This document shows positions 9,096 to 17,773 of a stretch of 64,000 nt of DNA, one piece after another. The DNA comes from Ramlibacter sp. GTDB lineage: Bacteria; Pseudomonadota; Gammaproteobacteria; Burkholderiales; Burkholderiaceae_C. Made by a program: the position numbers and the translations under genes. Every line of letters begins with the position of its first letter. Position 1 is the stretch's first letter. Below the pieces are notes generated by a model. It was not told the DNA's origin and made no database searches. It worked only from the letters and a program-made list of their open reading frames with translations. The stretch is from assembly GCA_019635415.1 (NCBI GenBank), contig JAHBZN010000003.1, positions 1 to 64,000 of the forward strand. The letters run 5' to 3'.

Positions 9096-9764
9096 TCAGC
9101 GGGCCAGCTCGGCCAGGGAGTCGACGAACCCGTCGGCATCGACGCCGCGCACCGGCGCGCCGTGGTTGTAGCCGTAGGTCACCAGCACCACCGGGCAGCC
9201 GGCGGCCCGTGCGGCCCGTGCGTCGTTGCTGGAGTCGCCCACCATCAGCGTGCGGGCCGGCGCCGTCCCCAGCGCCTCGCAGGCCCGCAGCAGCGGCAAC
9301 GGATCGGGCTTTTTGCGCTCGAACGCATCGCCACCAAACACATGCGCAAAAAAGCCGGCGAGTCCGGAAGCTTCGAGCAGCGGCCGGGCGAAGGCCGAGG
9401 GCTTGTTCGTCAGGCAGGCCAGCGGCAGCCCCTGGCCACGCAGCAGCGCCAAGCCCTCCCGGGCGCCGGGATAAACCGCTGAATGCCGCCCGTTGACCGT
9501 GCGGTAGTGATGCTGGTAGCGCTCGAAAGCCCGCTCAAAAAGCCCCGGCAGGGCCCCCACGTGCCCCAGCACCGACTCGATCAGGTGCTCCGAGCCCTTG
9601 CCCACCATCTGTTCGACCGCCGCCCGTTGCACGGCCGGCAGCGACAGGTCCGCCAGCATGAGGTTGAGCGCGGCCTCGAAATCGCCCAGGGTGTCCACCA
9701 GGGTGCCGTCGAGGTCGATCAGGGCGGCGTCTAACGGCCGGTGGTGAAGGTTAAAAGAGTTCAC
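9096..9764 (-). CDS. gph: Phosphoglycolate phosphatase (HAD family)
   Basis: A 222-residue HAD phosphatase clearing 2-phosphoglycolate. Motifs: ALIDLDGTLVDT (nucleophile Asp), LTNKP, KPDPLPLLRA and MVGDSSNDARAARAAG. The start is GTG 9764, read as MNSFNLHHRPLD. This GTG lies inside a repeat shared with the far end of the adjacent mobile island, so the native promoter and perhaps the first codons may have been replaced by insertion. In related genomes I expect gph between rpe and trpE; here rpe is almost 5 kb away. Confidence 0.93.
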   Translation of the reverse strand: MNSFNLHHRPLDAALIDLDGTLVDTLGDFEAALNLMLADLSLPAVQRAAVEQMVGKGSEHLIESVLGHVGALPGLFERAFERYQHHYRTVNGRHSAVYPGAREGLALLRGQGLPLACLTNKPSAFARPLLEASGLAGFFAHVFGGDAFERKKPDPLPLLRACEALGTAPARTLMVGDSSNDARAARAAGCPVVLVTYGYNHGAPVRGVDADGFVDSLAELAR

Positions 9765-9824
9765 AAACAGGAAATAGAGTGGAAAAAAACTACTCGCGAA
9801 TTTTCCATGCAGAGTTCAAAAAAC
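9757..9824 (-). repeat. Left-end repeat pair of the island
   Basis: On the minus strand, TTTTTTGAACTCTGC (from 9824) and TGTTTGTGAACTC (to 9757) repeat the GAACT-centred motif at a 55-bp interval. They lie in inverted orientation to the right-end pair. The outer copy overlaps the gph start codon. Confidence 0.6.
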
Positions 9825-9878
9825 TTTACGGATGCTCTCACATCGCGAAGACCTGCGCTGCAGGCCTTGCGCTGCAGC

Positions 9879-10508
9879 CTAACGGCGTAGGTCACGATCA
9901 GAGACGATGAACCCCGATGCCCCCTTCGCTGTGAGGCCGCGCTTCTCTTCAAGAGTATTCGACTTTTTATCCCACTCCCATTGAACCACTTTGCGAAGTG
10001 GCTCTTGTTTCTCGACTTCCGCTGTCTGGTTGATGGTCCGCAGAACAACTGCCGCAGCCGGCGAATAGTGCTTCTTGTACCTCTCCAGCGCCCTCTGCAC
10101 AATTTCTTCGTTACCGGAAGTGTTCACCTGAACCACTTCGCGAGCGTAGAAGGCTAGGCAGTCCGTGTACTGAGAGTCTTGTTTCGTTCGCTCAAAAACC
10201 TCGAGTGCCTCTTCATAGGACCGTTTTCCTTCCTCGTGAAATCCTTGGCGCAGTTCTATCATTCCCCGCGTAGCAAGAGTCAGCGGCGCCAGCTCGGCAT
10301 CTCCTCCTGCGCAAACTGTGGATAAATCTGTCAGAGCTTCGCTAAGTCGGCCTAGAGCGGCCAAAGCATATGCCCTGTTCCCCCGTAAACTCAGATCTCT
10401 CGGATCTGCATTGAGACCAGCTTCCGCTACTTGACGACGCGAAAGGAGACAGGCGATGCCAACGCCATCTGAGATTGCACTTCGACCGGAGCTCGCATTC
10501 GGTCCCAA
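9879..10508 (-). pseudogene. TPR-containing protein, 5'-truncated
   Basis: The C-terminal part has tetratricopeptide-like helices (GNRAYALAALGRLSEALTDL, LATRGMIELRQGFHEEGKRS, YEEALEVFERT). The first 25-30 residues of the open frame do not look like TPR. They come from DNA that reads well on the other strand as the neighbouring fragment, so the true N-terminus seems lost at a breakpoint near 10440-10475. Function unknown. Confidence 0.6.
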
Positions 10509-10883
10509 GCCATTCTCACGCCGCTGGATTTTGACGAAGCGCTACATTCGCCCCGGTACGTGGAACTGCAGAAGATTGCATGCAGCTACAGGGAGAAGTC
10601 CGAAGAGTATGCTGATCTTCCGAGCGTCGCGCAGCCTGAGGCCGCAGAATCGGGAGCTCCCAAAGTCCTGTCAAGGAATACCTACGACGTGGTGTCCAGC
10701 ATGCTGGGACGCTTCAAAGCAGAGCAAACGCGCCTGACCAACTCTGTGAAGCGCAAACTCCGTGCACTAGAGGGGCTCACGCCTGACGATCTTCGTATGC
10801 TAGGCGCCAGCGACGACATGCTGGCGCAGCTGATTGAGGGCTCCCCCTTTGCCAGCGCGAAGCGCCTGGGCAAGAAGGATTGA
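10473..10883 (+). pseudogene. C-terminal fragment of an unrecognised island gene (possibly TnsC/TniB-like)
   Basis: The frame is open from 10473 with protein-like sequence (AILTPLDFDEALHSPRY) before the first usable start, GTG 10560, from which 107 residues run to 10883. The helical C-terminus reads RLTNSVKRKLRALEGL then TPDDLRMLGASDDML. An in-frame TGA at 10470 marks the likely break. Its stop is 1 nt before the tniQ start, the position normally held by the transposition ATPase gene; that identity is a guess from context because no Walker motif remains. Confidence 0.5.
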
Positions 10884-10884
10884 A

Positions 10885-12165
10885 TTGGCTCTCCTCGCTG
10901 CGATTCCTCAGCTGGAGACAGATGAGTCCATTTACGGCTGGTGCGCCTTTGCGCATCAGCTCAGCTGCAGCACGAGTTCGCAGCGCACCTCTCATACCTT
11001 GTTCGGCGTACCTCACGCGACGGGGCAATGCGATCTGCCGAGTTCCCTGGCCGTCCTCATCGAGCACGGCCAGATCGAGGGCTCACTCGAAGACGTTTTG
11101 CGCAGCCACACCGTGGCAGGCGCCTACATGCCGTTTGCAGGGGGGCCAGGAGAGAGACAACGAATTGTGGCCGCAGCCGCGAGGCGAGCCCCACTCTGGA
11201 CTCGGGCCGCGCTCCAGTTCTCTCGGTCGCGCCACGTCACACACCCGCTCCGGCTCTGCCCAGCGTGCATAGAAGACGACCGCGGACGTCTTGGGCGGCC
11301 GATCTGGCACGTTGGGCACCAGTTGCCGGGGGCATGCTGCTGCCTCACCCATGGGTGCCATTTGCACTGGGTGAAGAACTCCGGCAAACGGTTTCTATCA
11401 CCCGACCAAGCCGTGGAGGGCGCACAGCGCATCCGCTGCGACCTGCAGGCTGGACTGGTGTGCGCAGCCCTCGGGCGCATCGCGACCGGCTTCGAGGATA
11501 TCCGGCAGGACCACCTCGTGCGTGCCACCCTCAAGCGCATGGTGGAGGGGGGGATTGCCCATTCGGTCAGGAAAATCGGGCATCTGCGCCTGCGCTCTTG
11601 GTTCTGTGGTTCGGCTGTCAGCATGCTCTGTGCGGCAGAGGGAAGTGGCTTGGCGAACTTGGCCGACGGCCGGTGGATCGCGGGTCAGCTCTGGCGGCAC
11701 CACCACAGCAACGCCGCCCGATGGATCGTTCTGTGGGCGGCTTTGGAGTGGGAAAGCCGCGCACAGGCCGAGTTCAGCTTCACCTGCGCTTGCCTGGGCC
11801 GGGGCCTAGATGGAAATGGCCAAGAGACCTTGTGGGATCAGCCGGCCGCCGAGCGAGCGCCACAAAAGGTGTCTTCGGCCCTTGCTGCGTCCGCGACATA
11901 TGCAGAGGCCATGCAGCGACTAGGCTGCAGCCGAAGTGACCTGATTCGGTGGCTCGACAAGGATTCGGCTCTTCGGGATGACTGGCACCAGCGCCTCGAT
12001 GCGCGGCGTCTTGCTTATGTCCTGCACCGTATCCATCACGGTCTTATTGGACCGGCTTCTCGCCCAGTAAAGGAAGACCCTGACATCAGATGGTTGCAGC
12101 GGCACCACCCGCAGGTATACGCACGCACCGGGTTGGCGACCAGTGCTCAGCGCAGCCTCTTCTGA
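10885..12165 (+). CDS. TniQ-family transposition targeting protein (copy 1)
   Basis: A 426-residue protein. The N-terminus PQLETDESIYGWCAFAHQL and the zinc-binding block CPACIEDD...WHVGHQLPGACCCLTHG match the TniQ domain, which in Tn7-like elements links the target site to the transposition ATPase. I chose TTG 10885 because AAGGA lies five bases upstream and the family signature follows at once; the open frame extends to 10834 inside the previous fragment. The C-terminal half contains a helix-turn-helix-like stretch (AEAMQRLGCSRSDLIRWLD). Its 3' end overlaps the opposing gene by 19 nt. Confidence 0.82.
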   Translation: MALLAAIPQLETDESIYGWCAFAHQLSCSTSSQRTSHTLFGVPHATGQCDLPSSLAVLIEHGQIEGSLEDVLRSHTVAGAYMPFAGGPGERQRIVAAAARRAPLWTRAALQFSRSRHVTHPLRLCPACIEDDRGRLGRPIWHVGHQLPGACCCLTHGCHLHWVKNSGKRFLSPDQAVEGAQRIRCDLQAGLVCAALGRIATGFEDIRQDHLVRATLKRMVEGGIAHSVRKIGHLRLRSWFCGSAVSMLCAAEGSGLANLADGRWIAGQLWRHHHSNAARWIVLWAALEWESRAQAEFSFTCACLGRGLDGNGQETLWDQPAAERAPQKVSSALAASATYAEAMQRLGCSRSDLIRWLDKDSALRDDWHQRLDARRLAYVLHRIHHGLIGPASRPVKEDPDIRWLQRHHPQVYARTGLATSAQRSLF

Positions 12166-13544
12166 AGAATACTAGACACTCCGAAAAGCTCGGTTCCACG
12201 CAAGATCTTGTCGGGCCGGATGGAGTCCAGCCATTTGCGATCGTGCTTGCTCAGCCACATCATCGGCAAGGGCAGCTTGTGCCAGAGAACTGTGCGGGTG
12301 ACGACCGGGAAATTGTCGATGGCCCACTGGATCTTTGTGCGGTACTTTTCGCGCAACTGAGCTTGTGTTAACGATCCACCTACACTCAAGTCGCTAGGCA
12401 CGACGCGCCGGCGCTGCGCGGGTGTGACGCGCCCCTGCACCTTCGCTGGCAAGTCTGCAATCGCAGCCCTAATCCGCAATGCTGAAACCTCGGCGTGCCG
12501 CGCCAAAGTTGTGACGTTCTCCCGATCCTGCAGGCTTGGTCCCAAGCCGAGTGGCAGATTGTGTTTGGCCAAGCAGTCGTCGAGCAGCCTCAGTTGGCGG
12601 TCAAAGGAGGGGATGGTTGTGTCAACTCCCAGTCGCACGATCGCACCGTACAGCAACAAGCGCTCAAGACCCTGAGAGGCACCCCGCAATAGACGCAGTT
12701 CCATCTCAAGGCTGGCGCCGTCAAAGCCGATGGGGGTCGCCGTGCCCCAAGTTTGCTTGAGATTGGCTTGAACCGCTTTTTTCGCGGCAGAAATCCCTCC
12801 GGCATCAGCAATAAAAGCTCGAACAAGAGGCGCGAAGTTCCGCGGACGAAGTATGGGCAGTGCGCCTTCGATCAATGCTCCGAGGTGGCCGGCCAATTGC
12901 GTTGACCCCTCTGAAGCCGAAGCTCCAGGTGCGGCCGCCATGCATCCGCAGCGTCGACAGGGCTCTCCGGGGAGGCGCCCAGACGTTCGAGGATCGAATG
13001 CACTACCGCACTCCCTACAAAATCCCACGAGGGGAGTGCCGTGTCCTGGGCACCAAGCCACGCCGTACAGTTGGTGGATGTAACGCCACGTTGAAAAGCC
13101 AAAGGCCTTCTGGTCGCGATCTGCGCAATCGGGGCAGAACCACAGCTCGTTTCTGACCGTGCGCATCTTTTGGGACGTCAGGTACCTCCGTACAAGCGCA
13201 CCACCAGAATCCGGTCGCTCAATCAGCTCCGTTCCCCACGTATGGGCGACCCGCTCGTCCAGCAACCTGGAGAAAAAGCCGAAAACCGTGTGCTGCTCCA
13301 GAACTTGTCGGGGCGTAAGGTGCGGAAAGATCGTGGTGGACAGCACCTGAGCGTGCGTTTCGAAATTGTGAGCGCCCGCCTTGGTGCCTTCGAACACAAG
13401 CTTGACCGCGTGCTCTCGGTTGGGCAGCCCCCATAGAAGCCGGTAAACGTTGATTGCTCCCTGCACGCTTGTTCCCTGTGGCAACTCAACGATCCACGTT
13501 GGTTTGTGGGGAATCCATTCTTTTGTGAACTTTGACCGCGTCAT
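12147..13544 (-). CDS. TniQ/TnsD-like zinc-finger protein (copy 2)
   Basis: A 465-residue protein with the TnsD/TniQ metal-binding layout: CPDC, then HQLYGVAWCPGHGTPLVGFCRECG, then CRRCGC. The C-terminal region (RRVVPSDLSVGGSLT, WLSKHDRKWLDSIRP) resembles the DNA-binding part of TnsD-type proteins. It is convergent with copy 1. Its first ten codons contain one of the right-end repeats, so it abuts the element end, where tnsD-like genes often sit. The DNA target is unknown. Confidence 0.75.
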   Translation of the reverse strand: MTRSKFTKEWIPHKPTWIVELPQGTSVQGAINVYRLLWGLPNREHAVKLVFEGTKAGAHNFETHAQVLSTTIFPHLTPRQVLEQHTVFGFFSRLLDERVAHTWGTELIERPDSGGALVRRYLTSQKMRTVRNELWFCPDCADRDQKAFGFSTWRYIHQLYGVAWCPGHGTPLVGFCRECGSAFDPRTSGRLPGEPCRRCGCMAAAPGASASEGSTQLAGHLGALIEGALPILRPRNFAPLVRAFIADAGGISAAKKAVQANLKQTWGTATPIGFDGASLEMELRLLRGASQGLERLLLYGAIVRLGVDTTIPSFDRQLRLLDDCLAKHNLPLGLGPSLQDRENVTTLARHAEVSALRIRAAIADLPAKVQGRVTPAQRRRVVPSDLSVGGSLTQAQLREKYRTKIQWAIDNFPVVTRTVLWHKLPLPMMWLSKHDRKWLDSIRPDKILRGTELFGVSSILQKRLR

Positions 13545-13592
13545 GGCGCGGTCTTTGGATGATGCCGAGGGTACTTTTGCGAACTTTGCCGC
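13521..13592 (+). repeat. Right-end direct repeat pair of the island
   Basis: TTTTGTGAACTTTGACCGC at 13521-13539 and TTTTGCGAACTTTGCCGC at 13575-13592 are near-identical (one substitution and one indel), 54 bp apart. Candidate transposase-binding sites, matched by an inverted pair at the left end. Confidence 0.65.
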
Positions 13593-13604
13593 TCAGAAAG
13601 CAAC

Positions 13605-13646
13605 CAAACCGCAGGCGTTGATTCGAGGAGAAGAGCTTGCGGTTTG
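13605..13646. repeat. Inverted repeat just outside the right end
   Basis: CAAACCGCA (13605-13613) and TGCGGTTTG (13638-13646) form a perfect 9-bp inverted repeat around a 24-bp spacer, beginning 12 bp past the outer right-end repeat. It could be an operator, a hairpin, or part of the original insertion target. Confidence 0.5.
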
Positions 13647-13784
13647 TTGTGGACTCTGTTTGAGACCACCAGCCGGGACAGAAAAGCGGCGGGCATCGGC
13701 GGCATTGTGCCGCGAGTCAGGTCGGGCTCCTCTCCTACACGGCAGGCCGCCGGCCCGCGCCACAGTGGGGGGATGCACATCCGG

Positions 13785-14033
13785 ATGACCAGCAAACGGC
13801 GCAAGACGGGCCAGTCTGTTGCCGCCCCGACACCGGGCCCACCGCCCGCCGGGGCACCGCGCCTGCCGCATGAGCGCGACGAGTCATCCGACAGCCAGGC
13901 CGCCGCCACGGCCCAGCAGCAGGCGGTGGGCCAGCAGGCCCATGCGGACCTGCGGCGGGGCCTGACCGACACCGACAAAGGGCCCGCGATGGACAAAACC
14001 TACAAGAAGGTCAAGGGCATGCCGCGCCGCTGA
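13785..14033 (+). CDS. Small conserved hydrophilic protein of unknown function
   Basis: An 82-residue, charged and probably disordered protein. It has a basic N-terminus (MTSKRRKTGQS), a Pro-rich stretch, then HERDESSDSQAAA and a C-terminus with GLTDTDKGPAMDKTYKKVKG. I recall proteins ending like this in Comamonadaceae but know of no function. ATG 13785 is favoured; ATG 13773, directly after a GGGGGG run, would add MHIR. No signal peptide. It marks the return to native sequence after the island. Confidence 0.7.
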   Translation: MTSKRRKTGQSVAAPTPGPPPAGAPRLPHERDESSDSQAAATAQQQAVGQQAHADLRRGLTDTDKGPAMDKTYKKVKGMPRR

Positions 14034-14080
14034 GGCCGGCTGTGGTACCTTGCCGGCCTCATCGACTCGAGGAGTCTGCC

Positions 14081-14509
14081 ATGCGCCTGCTGCGTTCGTT
14101 CATCGCCCTGCTGGGCGTCCTGCTGCTGGCCACGGCCGCGATGGCGCAGGAGATCAAGGTGGTCTATCACATTGACAGCGCCGACACCCAGGCCACCCGG
14201 GCCCTGCGCAACATCCGCAACCACCTGGACGTGGCCCCCAAGACCGGGATCATCGTGGTCACGCATGCGGACGGGGTGGACTTCCTGATGGAGAGCGCGA
14301 AAGACCCGAAGAACCCGAACATCGACTACGCCTCCCTGGTCAGCGCCCTGCGCGCCCGCGGGGTGCGCTTCGAGGTCTGCGAGATCACGCTGCGCAACCG
14401 CAACCTCAAGAAGGACCAGTTCATCCTGGACGCCGAGTTCACCCCGTCGGGCGTGGTGCGCATCGGCGAGCTGCAGGCCCGCGACCACTACGCCTACATC
14501 AAGCCCTGA
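14081..14509 (+). CDS. DsrE-family-like exported protein
   Basis: A 142-residue protein with a clear signal peptide (about residues 1-23, ending TAAMA-Q), so periplasmic. The mature part IKVVYHIDSADTQATRALRN, GIIVVTHADGVDFL and LRARGVRFEVCEITLRNRN fits the DsrE/DsrF-like fold, with one Cys in the usual position. GAGGAG precedes ATG 14081. It converges on rpe with a 7-nt gap. Function unknown; sulfur handling is only suggested by the fold. Confidence 0.75.
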   Translation: MRLLRSFIALLGVLLLATAAMAQEIKVVYHIDSADTQATRALRNIRNHLDVAPKTGIIVVTHADGVDFLMESAKDPKNPNIDYASLVSALRARGVRFEVCEITLRNRNLKKDQFILDAEFTPSGVVRIGELQARDHYAYIKP

Positions 14510-14516
14510 GTCGCGC

Positions 14517-15209
<693 letters not shown>

Positions 15210-15272
15210 GGCGAGATTGTCGCAGTTGGCGCATCCCCCGGCCGCGGCCTGGCGCTGTACCATTCAGCCGCC

Positions 15273-15659
15273 ATGCCCAAGTACCAGTTCACCGTGGACG
15301 TCGAGCCCCAGTACCTGCCGGAGCAGTCCGCGCCGGATCAGGACCTCTACAGCTTTGCCTACACCATCACGGTCACCAACGCCGGCGAAGTGCCGGCCCA
15401 GCTGATCGCCCGCCACTGGCTCATCGGGAATGCCCTGGGTCAGACCGAGGAAGTCAAGGGACTGGGCGTGGTCGGCCACCAGCCCCTGCTCGGCCCGGGC
15501 GAATCGTTCCAGTACACCAGCGGCTGCCGCCTGCGCACCGCCACGGGCACCATGCGGGGCAGCTACTTCTGCGTGGCCGAGGACGGCGAGCGGTTCGAGG
15601 TGGAAATACCGGCGTTCGTGCTCGACGCCGGAGACGACGCGCCACGGGTCCTGCACTGA
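15273..15659 (+). CDS. apaG: Co2+/Mg2+ efflux protein ApaG
   Basis: A 128-residue single-domain ApaG protein (fibronectin-III-like fold). Family signatures: FAYTITVTNAGEVPAQLIAR, HWLIGNALGQTEEVKGLGVV, GESFQYTSGC and GTMRGSYF. Linked in enterobacteria to cobalt resistance and Ap4A metabolism; the biochemical role is not settled. ATG 15273. Confidence 0.96.
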   Translation: MPKYQFTVDVEPQYLPEQSAPDQDLYSFAYTITVTNAGEVPAQLIARHWLIGNALGQTEEVKGLGVVGHQPLLGPGESFQYTSGCRLRTATGTMRGSYFCVAEDGERFEVEIPAFVLDAGDDAPRVLH

Positions 15660-15708
15660 TTCCTGGCCCCAAAGCCCCCCGGGGTCGCCCTGTCATCGCG
15701 CCTTCCGC

Positions 15709-15737
15709 TTGCGGATGAACATTGATACAAATATAAT
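15709..15737 (+). promoter_or_regulatory. Strong sigma-70 promoter (TTGCGG-17-TATAAT)
   Basis: TTGCGG at 15709-15714 and a perfect TATAAT at 15732-15737 with a 17-bp spacer; predicted start near 15744. It drives no gene directly: a strong terminator closes the transcript about 80 nt later, before the MarR gene. Confidence 0.75.
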
Positions 15738-15743
15738 CAAGCC

Positions 15744-15824
15744 TCATTTCAGGCTCGTTACTGCTTTTTTGACTCTTGGCAGCGATTCCGAGCAATTGGA
15801 GCCCTTTCGAGGGCTCTTTTTTTT
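15744..15824 (+). ncRNA. Candidate small RNA, about 80 nt
   Basis: The stretch is bracketed by a consensus promoter and an ideal intrinsic terminator and holds no open frame of note. It can fold into a 5' stem-loop: GCTCG (15753-15757) pairs with CGAGC (15789-15793), and within it CTGC (15761-15764) pairs with GCAG (15779-15782), leaving a U-rich loop. A UUCG-capped terminator follows. I do not recognise the family. An alternative is a terminated leader (attenuator) of the MarR gene 85 nt downstream. Confidence 0.6.
15799..15824 (+). terminator. Intrinsic terminator with UUCG loop and U8 tract
   Basis: GAGCCCT-TTCG-AGGGCTC, a 7-bp GC-rich stem with a UUCG tetraloop, followed by eight T residues. 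Confidence 0.9.
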
Positions 15825-15908
15825 ACTTCCGCAGGCTGTTGCGCGGCCCTCACAGGCCGTTTTGCCGGCCATAGGCACCGGTTTGCGGAAACCCTATGAT
15901 CGGCGGCT

Positions 15909-16421
15909 ATGTCCAACTCCCCTTCAGCCCTGCCGGCACAGCCCCCCGAAATGGGAGAGGCCGAGAAACAGGTGCTGCGGCGTTTCCGCGTGGTGTTCAA
16001 CGCGGTGAAGACCCATTTCCAGCAGGTGGAGAAACAGGCCGGCATTGGCGGCGCCCAGATCTGGGCCCTGAGCGTGGTGCGCCAGCACCCAGGCATCCGG
16101 GTCACCCAGCTGGCGGGTGCCATGGACATTCACCAGTCCACCGCGAGCAACCTCGTGCGCACCCTGGTGGAGCGCAAGCTCATGGAAACCAGCAAGAGCG
16201 ACGAGGACCGGCGGGCGGTGCGCCTGCGGCTGCTGCCCGACGGTGAACGCATCCTGGACAAGGCGCCGGGGCCGTTCGCCGGCGTTCTGCCGGCCGCGCT
16301 GGACCGGCTAGACTCGGCCACACTGGACCGCCTTGATGCGGATCTGGCCAAACTGATCGAAGCACTCGCCAGCGACCTGACCGACCCGCAAGCCGAGCAG
16401 GTCCCGCTGGCCCAGCTCTGA
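15909..16421 (+). CDS. MarR-family transcriptional regulator
   Basis: A 170-residue winged-helix regulator. The HTH region reads VTQLAGAMDIHQSTASNLVRTLVERK, followed by the wing SDEDRRAVRLRLLPDG; dimerisation helices lie at both ends. It precedes the antiporter/ligase operon by 77 nt on the same strand and could control it. The 5' region contains the candidate small RNA and its terminator. Confidence 0.88.
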   Translation: MSNSPSALPAQPPEMGEAEKQVLRRFRVVFNAVKTHFQQVEKQAGIGGAQIWALSVVRQHPGIRVTQLAGAMDIHQSTASNLVRTLVERKLMETSKSDEDRRAVRLRLLPDGERILDKAPGPFAGVLPAALDRLDSATLDRLDADLAKLIEALASDLTDPQAEQVPLAQL

Positions 16422-16498
16422 GCACGCCGGCTTCTTGGCGTTTGCGCTGACCCGCCGGACGAGACCGGCGGAATAAACTCTCCCCTGGGAGCATCCTT

Positions 16499-17773
16499 AT
16501 GAATGAAATCATGGCCATCTGGGCCGAATGGCTCAAGCCTTCGGCCGGCCTGCCCACCGTACAGTGGTCGATCCTGCTGGCCATGGCGGCCATCGCCGGC
16601 CACCTGATCCAGCGTTACACCGGCCTGCCCAAGGTGGTCGGCTACTCCGCCGTGGGCGCGGTGGCCGGCCTGGCGGGATTCTCCGGCGCGGCCTGGCCGC
16701 TGCAGGGCATCAGCCTGTTCCTGCTCGAGCTCGGCGTCGCCGTGGTGCTGTTCGAGGCTGGCGGCCGCATCCCGCTGCGCTGGTTCCGCCACAACCCCAT
16801 GGTGCTGGTGCAAAGCGTGCTGGAGTCCGGCCTGACCTACCTCGCGGTGTACGGGGTGCTGGTCTGGCTGGAGGTGCCACGAGGCGTGGCGGAAGCCCTG
16901 GGCATCGTGGCCATCGTCGCCTCCCCGGCGGTGCTCAGCCGCGTGGTGCTGGACACCCGGGCGTCGGGCCCGGTGACCGAGCGGGCCATGGTGCTCGCCA
17001 CCCTGGGCACGCTGTATGCGCTGACCTGGGGCAGCGCCAAGGCGGGCCTCATGTTCCGCCCCAATCACCCGCTGACGGACACCGTGTACCCCGTGGCCGT
17101 GGTGCTGGGCCTGTCGTTCGTGGTCGGTGCGGTGCTGGCGCTGGCCCTGCGCAGTGCGCTGCGCGTGATGAATCCGACCAGCGAGAACACGTCGATGCTG
17201 CTGCTCGCGCTGATCGCCGCGGGCACGGCGCTGGCCGCGCACTTTGGCGGCTCCGCGCCGCTGGCGGCGCTGCTCGGCGGCATGCTGCTCAAGCAGCTCA
17301 ATCCCCGGCCCTGGACGGTGCCGCGCCAGCTGGGCACGGCGGCCTCGATCCTCACCATGCTGATGTTCGTGCTGGTATCGGTGGTGGCCGCGCGCGCCGA
17401 CTGGAGCGCGCCGGTCGTGACCCTGATGCTGGCCCTGGTGGGGGTCCGCGCGCTGGCCAAGATCACCGGCGTGGCGCTGGCCAACCCGGGCAGCGGCGCC
17501 AGCTGGCGCCAGGCCCTGTGGCTGGGCTGCGCGATGGCGCCGATGTCGTCCGTGGCCCTCTTGCTGGTGTCGCAGTTCGTGGTGTCATCGCCGGCCAACG
17601 GACCGATGATCGCTCGCATTGCGCTGCCCGCGATCCTGCTGATGGAGGTGCTTGGCGCCTTCATCACCACGTTGGCCCTGTACCGCGCCGGCGAAAGCTC
17701 CAAGCCCTGGCAATCACAGGTTGCGCCCATCCCGGAGAGCCGCGACAGCAACGGAGACCGCTATGGCGCTTGA
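16499..17773 (+). CDS. Cation:proton antiporter, CPA2 family (first of two)
   Basis: A 424-residue polytopic membrane protein with about 11-12 hydrophobic segments, including [16 protein letters not shown] and [21 protein letters not shown], typical of KefB/CPA2 exchangers. No C-terminal RCK/TrkA-N domain is attached, so it lacks the usual nucleotide or glutathione-gating domain. The last 11 nt overlap the ligase gene. Na+/H+ or K+/H+ exchange is likely; the ion is not determinable. Confidence 0.88.
   Translation: MNEIMAIWAEWLKPSAGLPTVQWSILLAMAAIAGHLIQRYTGLPKVVGYSAVGAVAGLAGFSGAAWPLQGISLFLLELGVAVVLFEAGGRIPLRWFRHNPMVLVQSVLESGLTYLAVYGVLVWLEVPRGVAEALGIVAIVASPAVLSRVVLDTRASGPVTERAMVLATLGTLYALTWGSAKAGLMFRPNHPLTDTVYPVAVVLGLSFVVGAVLALALRSALRVMNPTSENTSMLLLALIAAGTALAAHFGGSAPLAALLGGMLLKQLNPRPWTVPRQLGTAASILTMLMFVLVSVVAARADWSAPVVTLMLALVGVRALAKITGVALANPGSGASWRQALWLGCAMAPMSSVALLLVSQFVVSSPANGPMIARIALPAILLMEVLGAFITTLALYRAGESSKPWQSQVAPIPESRDSNGDRYGA

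Larger units (their letters stand above)
9757..13592. mobile_element. Decayed Tn7-like island with two TniQ-family genes
   Basis: The block between gph and the 13.8-kb genes carries a TPR gene fragment, a fragment of an unrecognised gene, and two convergent TniQ/TnsD-family genes. Paired repeats flank it: TTTTGTGAACTTTGACCGC (13521) and TTTTGCGAACTTTGCCGC (13575) on the right, and inverted copies TTTGTGAACT (about 9771-9762) and TTTTTTGAACTCTGC on the left. Spacing is 54-55 bp within both pairs, as expected of transposase-binding sites at Tn7-like ends. No tnsA/tnsB transposase is present, so the element cannot move on its own. I could not identify target duplications, so exact ends are uncertain. 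Confidence 0.7.

Noticed and set aside
9088..9105. GGCCCGCT/AGCGGGCC hairpin as terminator between the CHI-like gene and gph
   Set aside because: The loop is too small and no U-tract follows; it overlaps the gph stop codon.
9757..13592. A complete, active Tn7-like transposon
   Set aside because: No TnsA/TnsB-like gene, a possible ATPase gene is only a fragment, and no clear TGT...ACA termini or target duplication could be found by eye.
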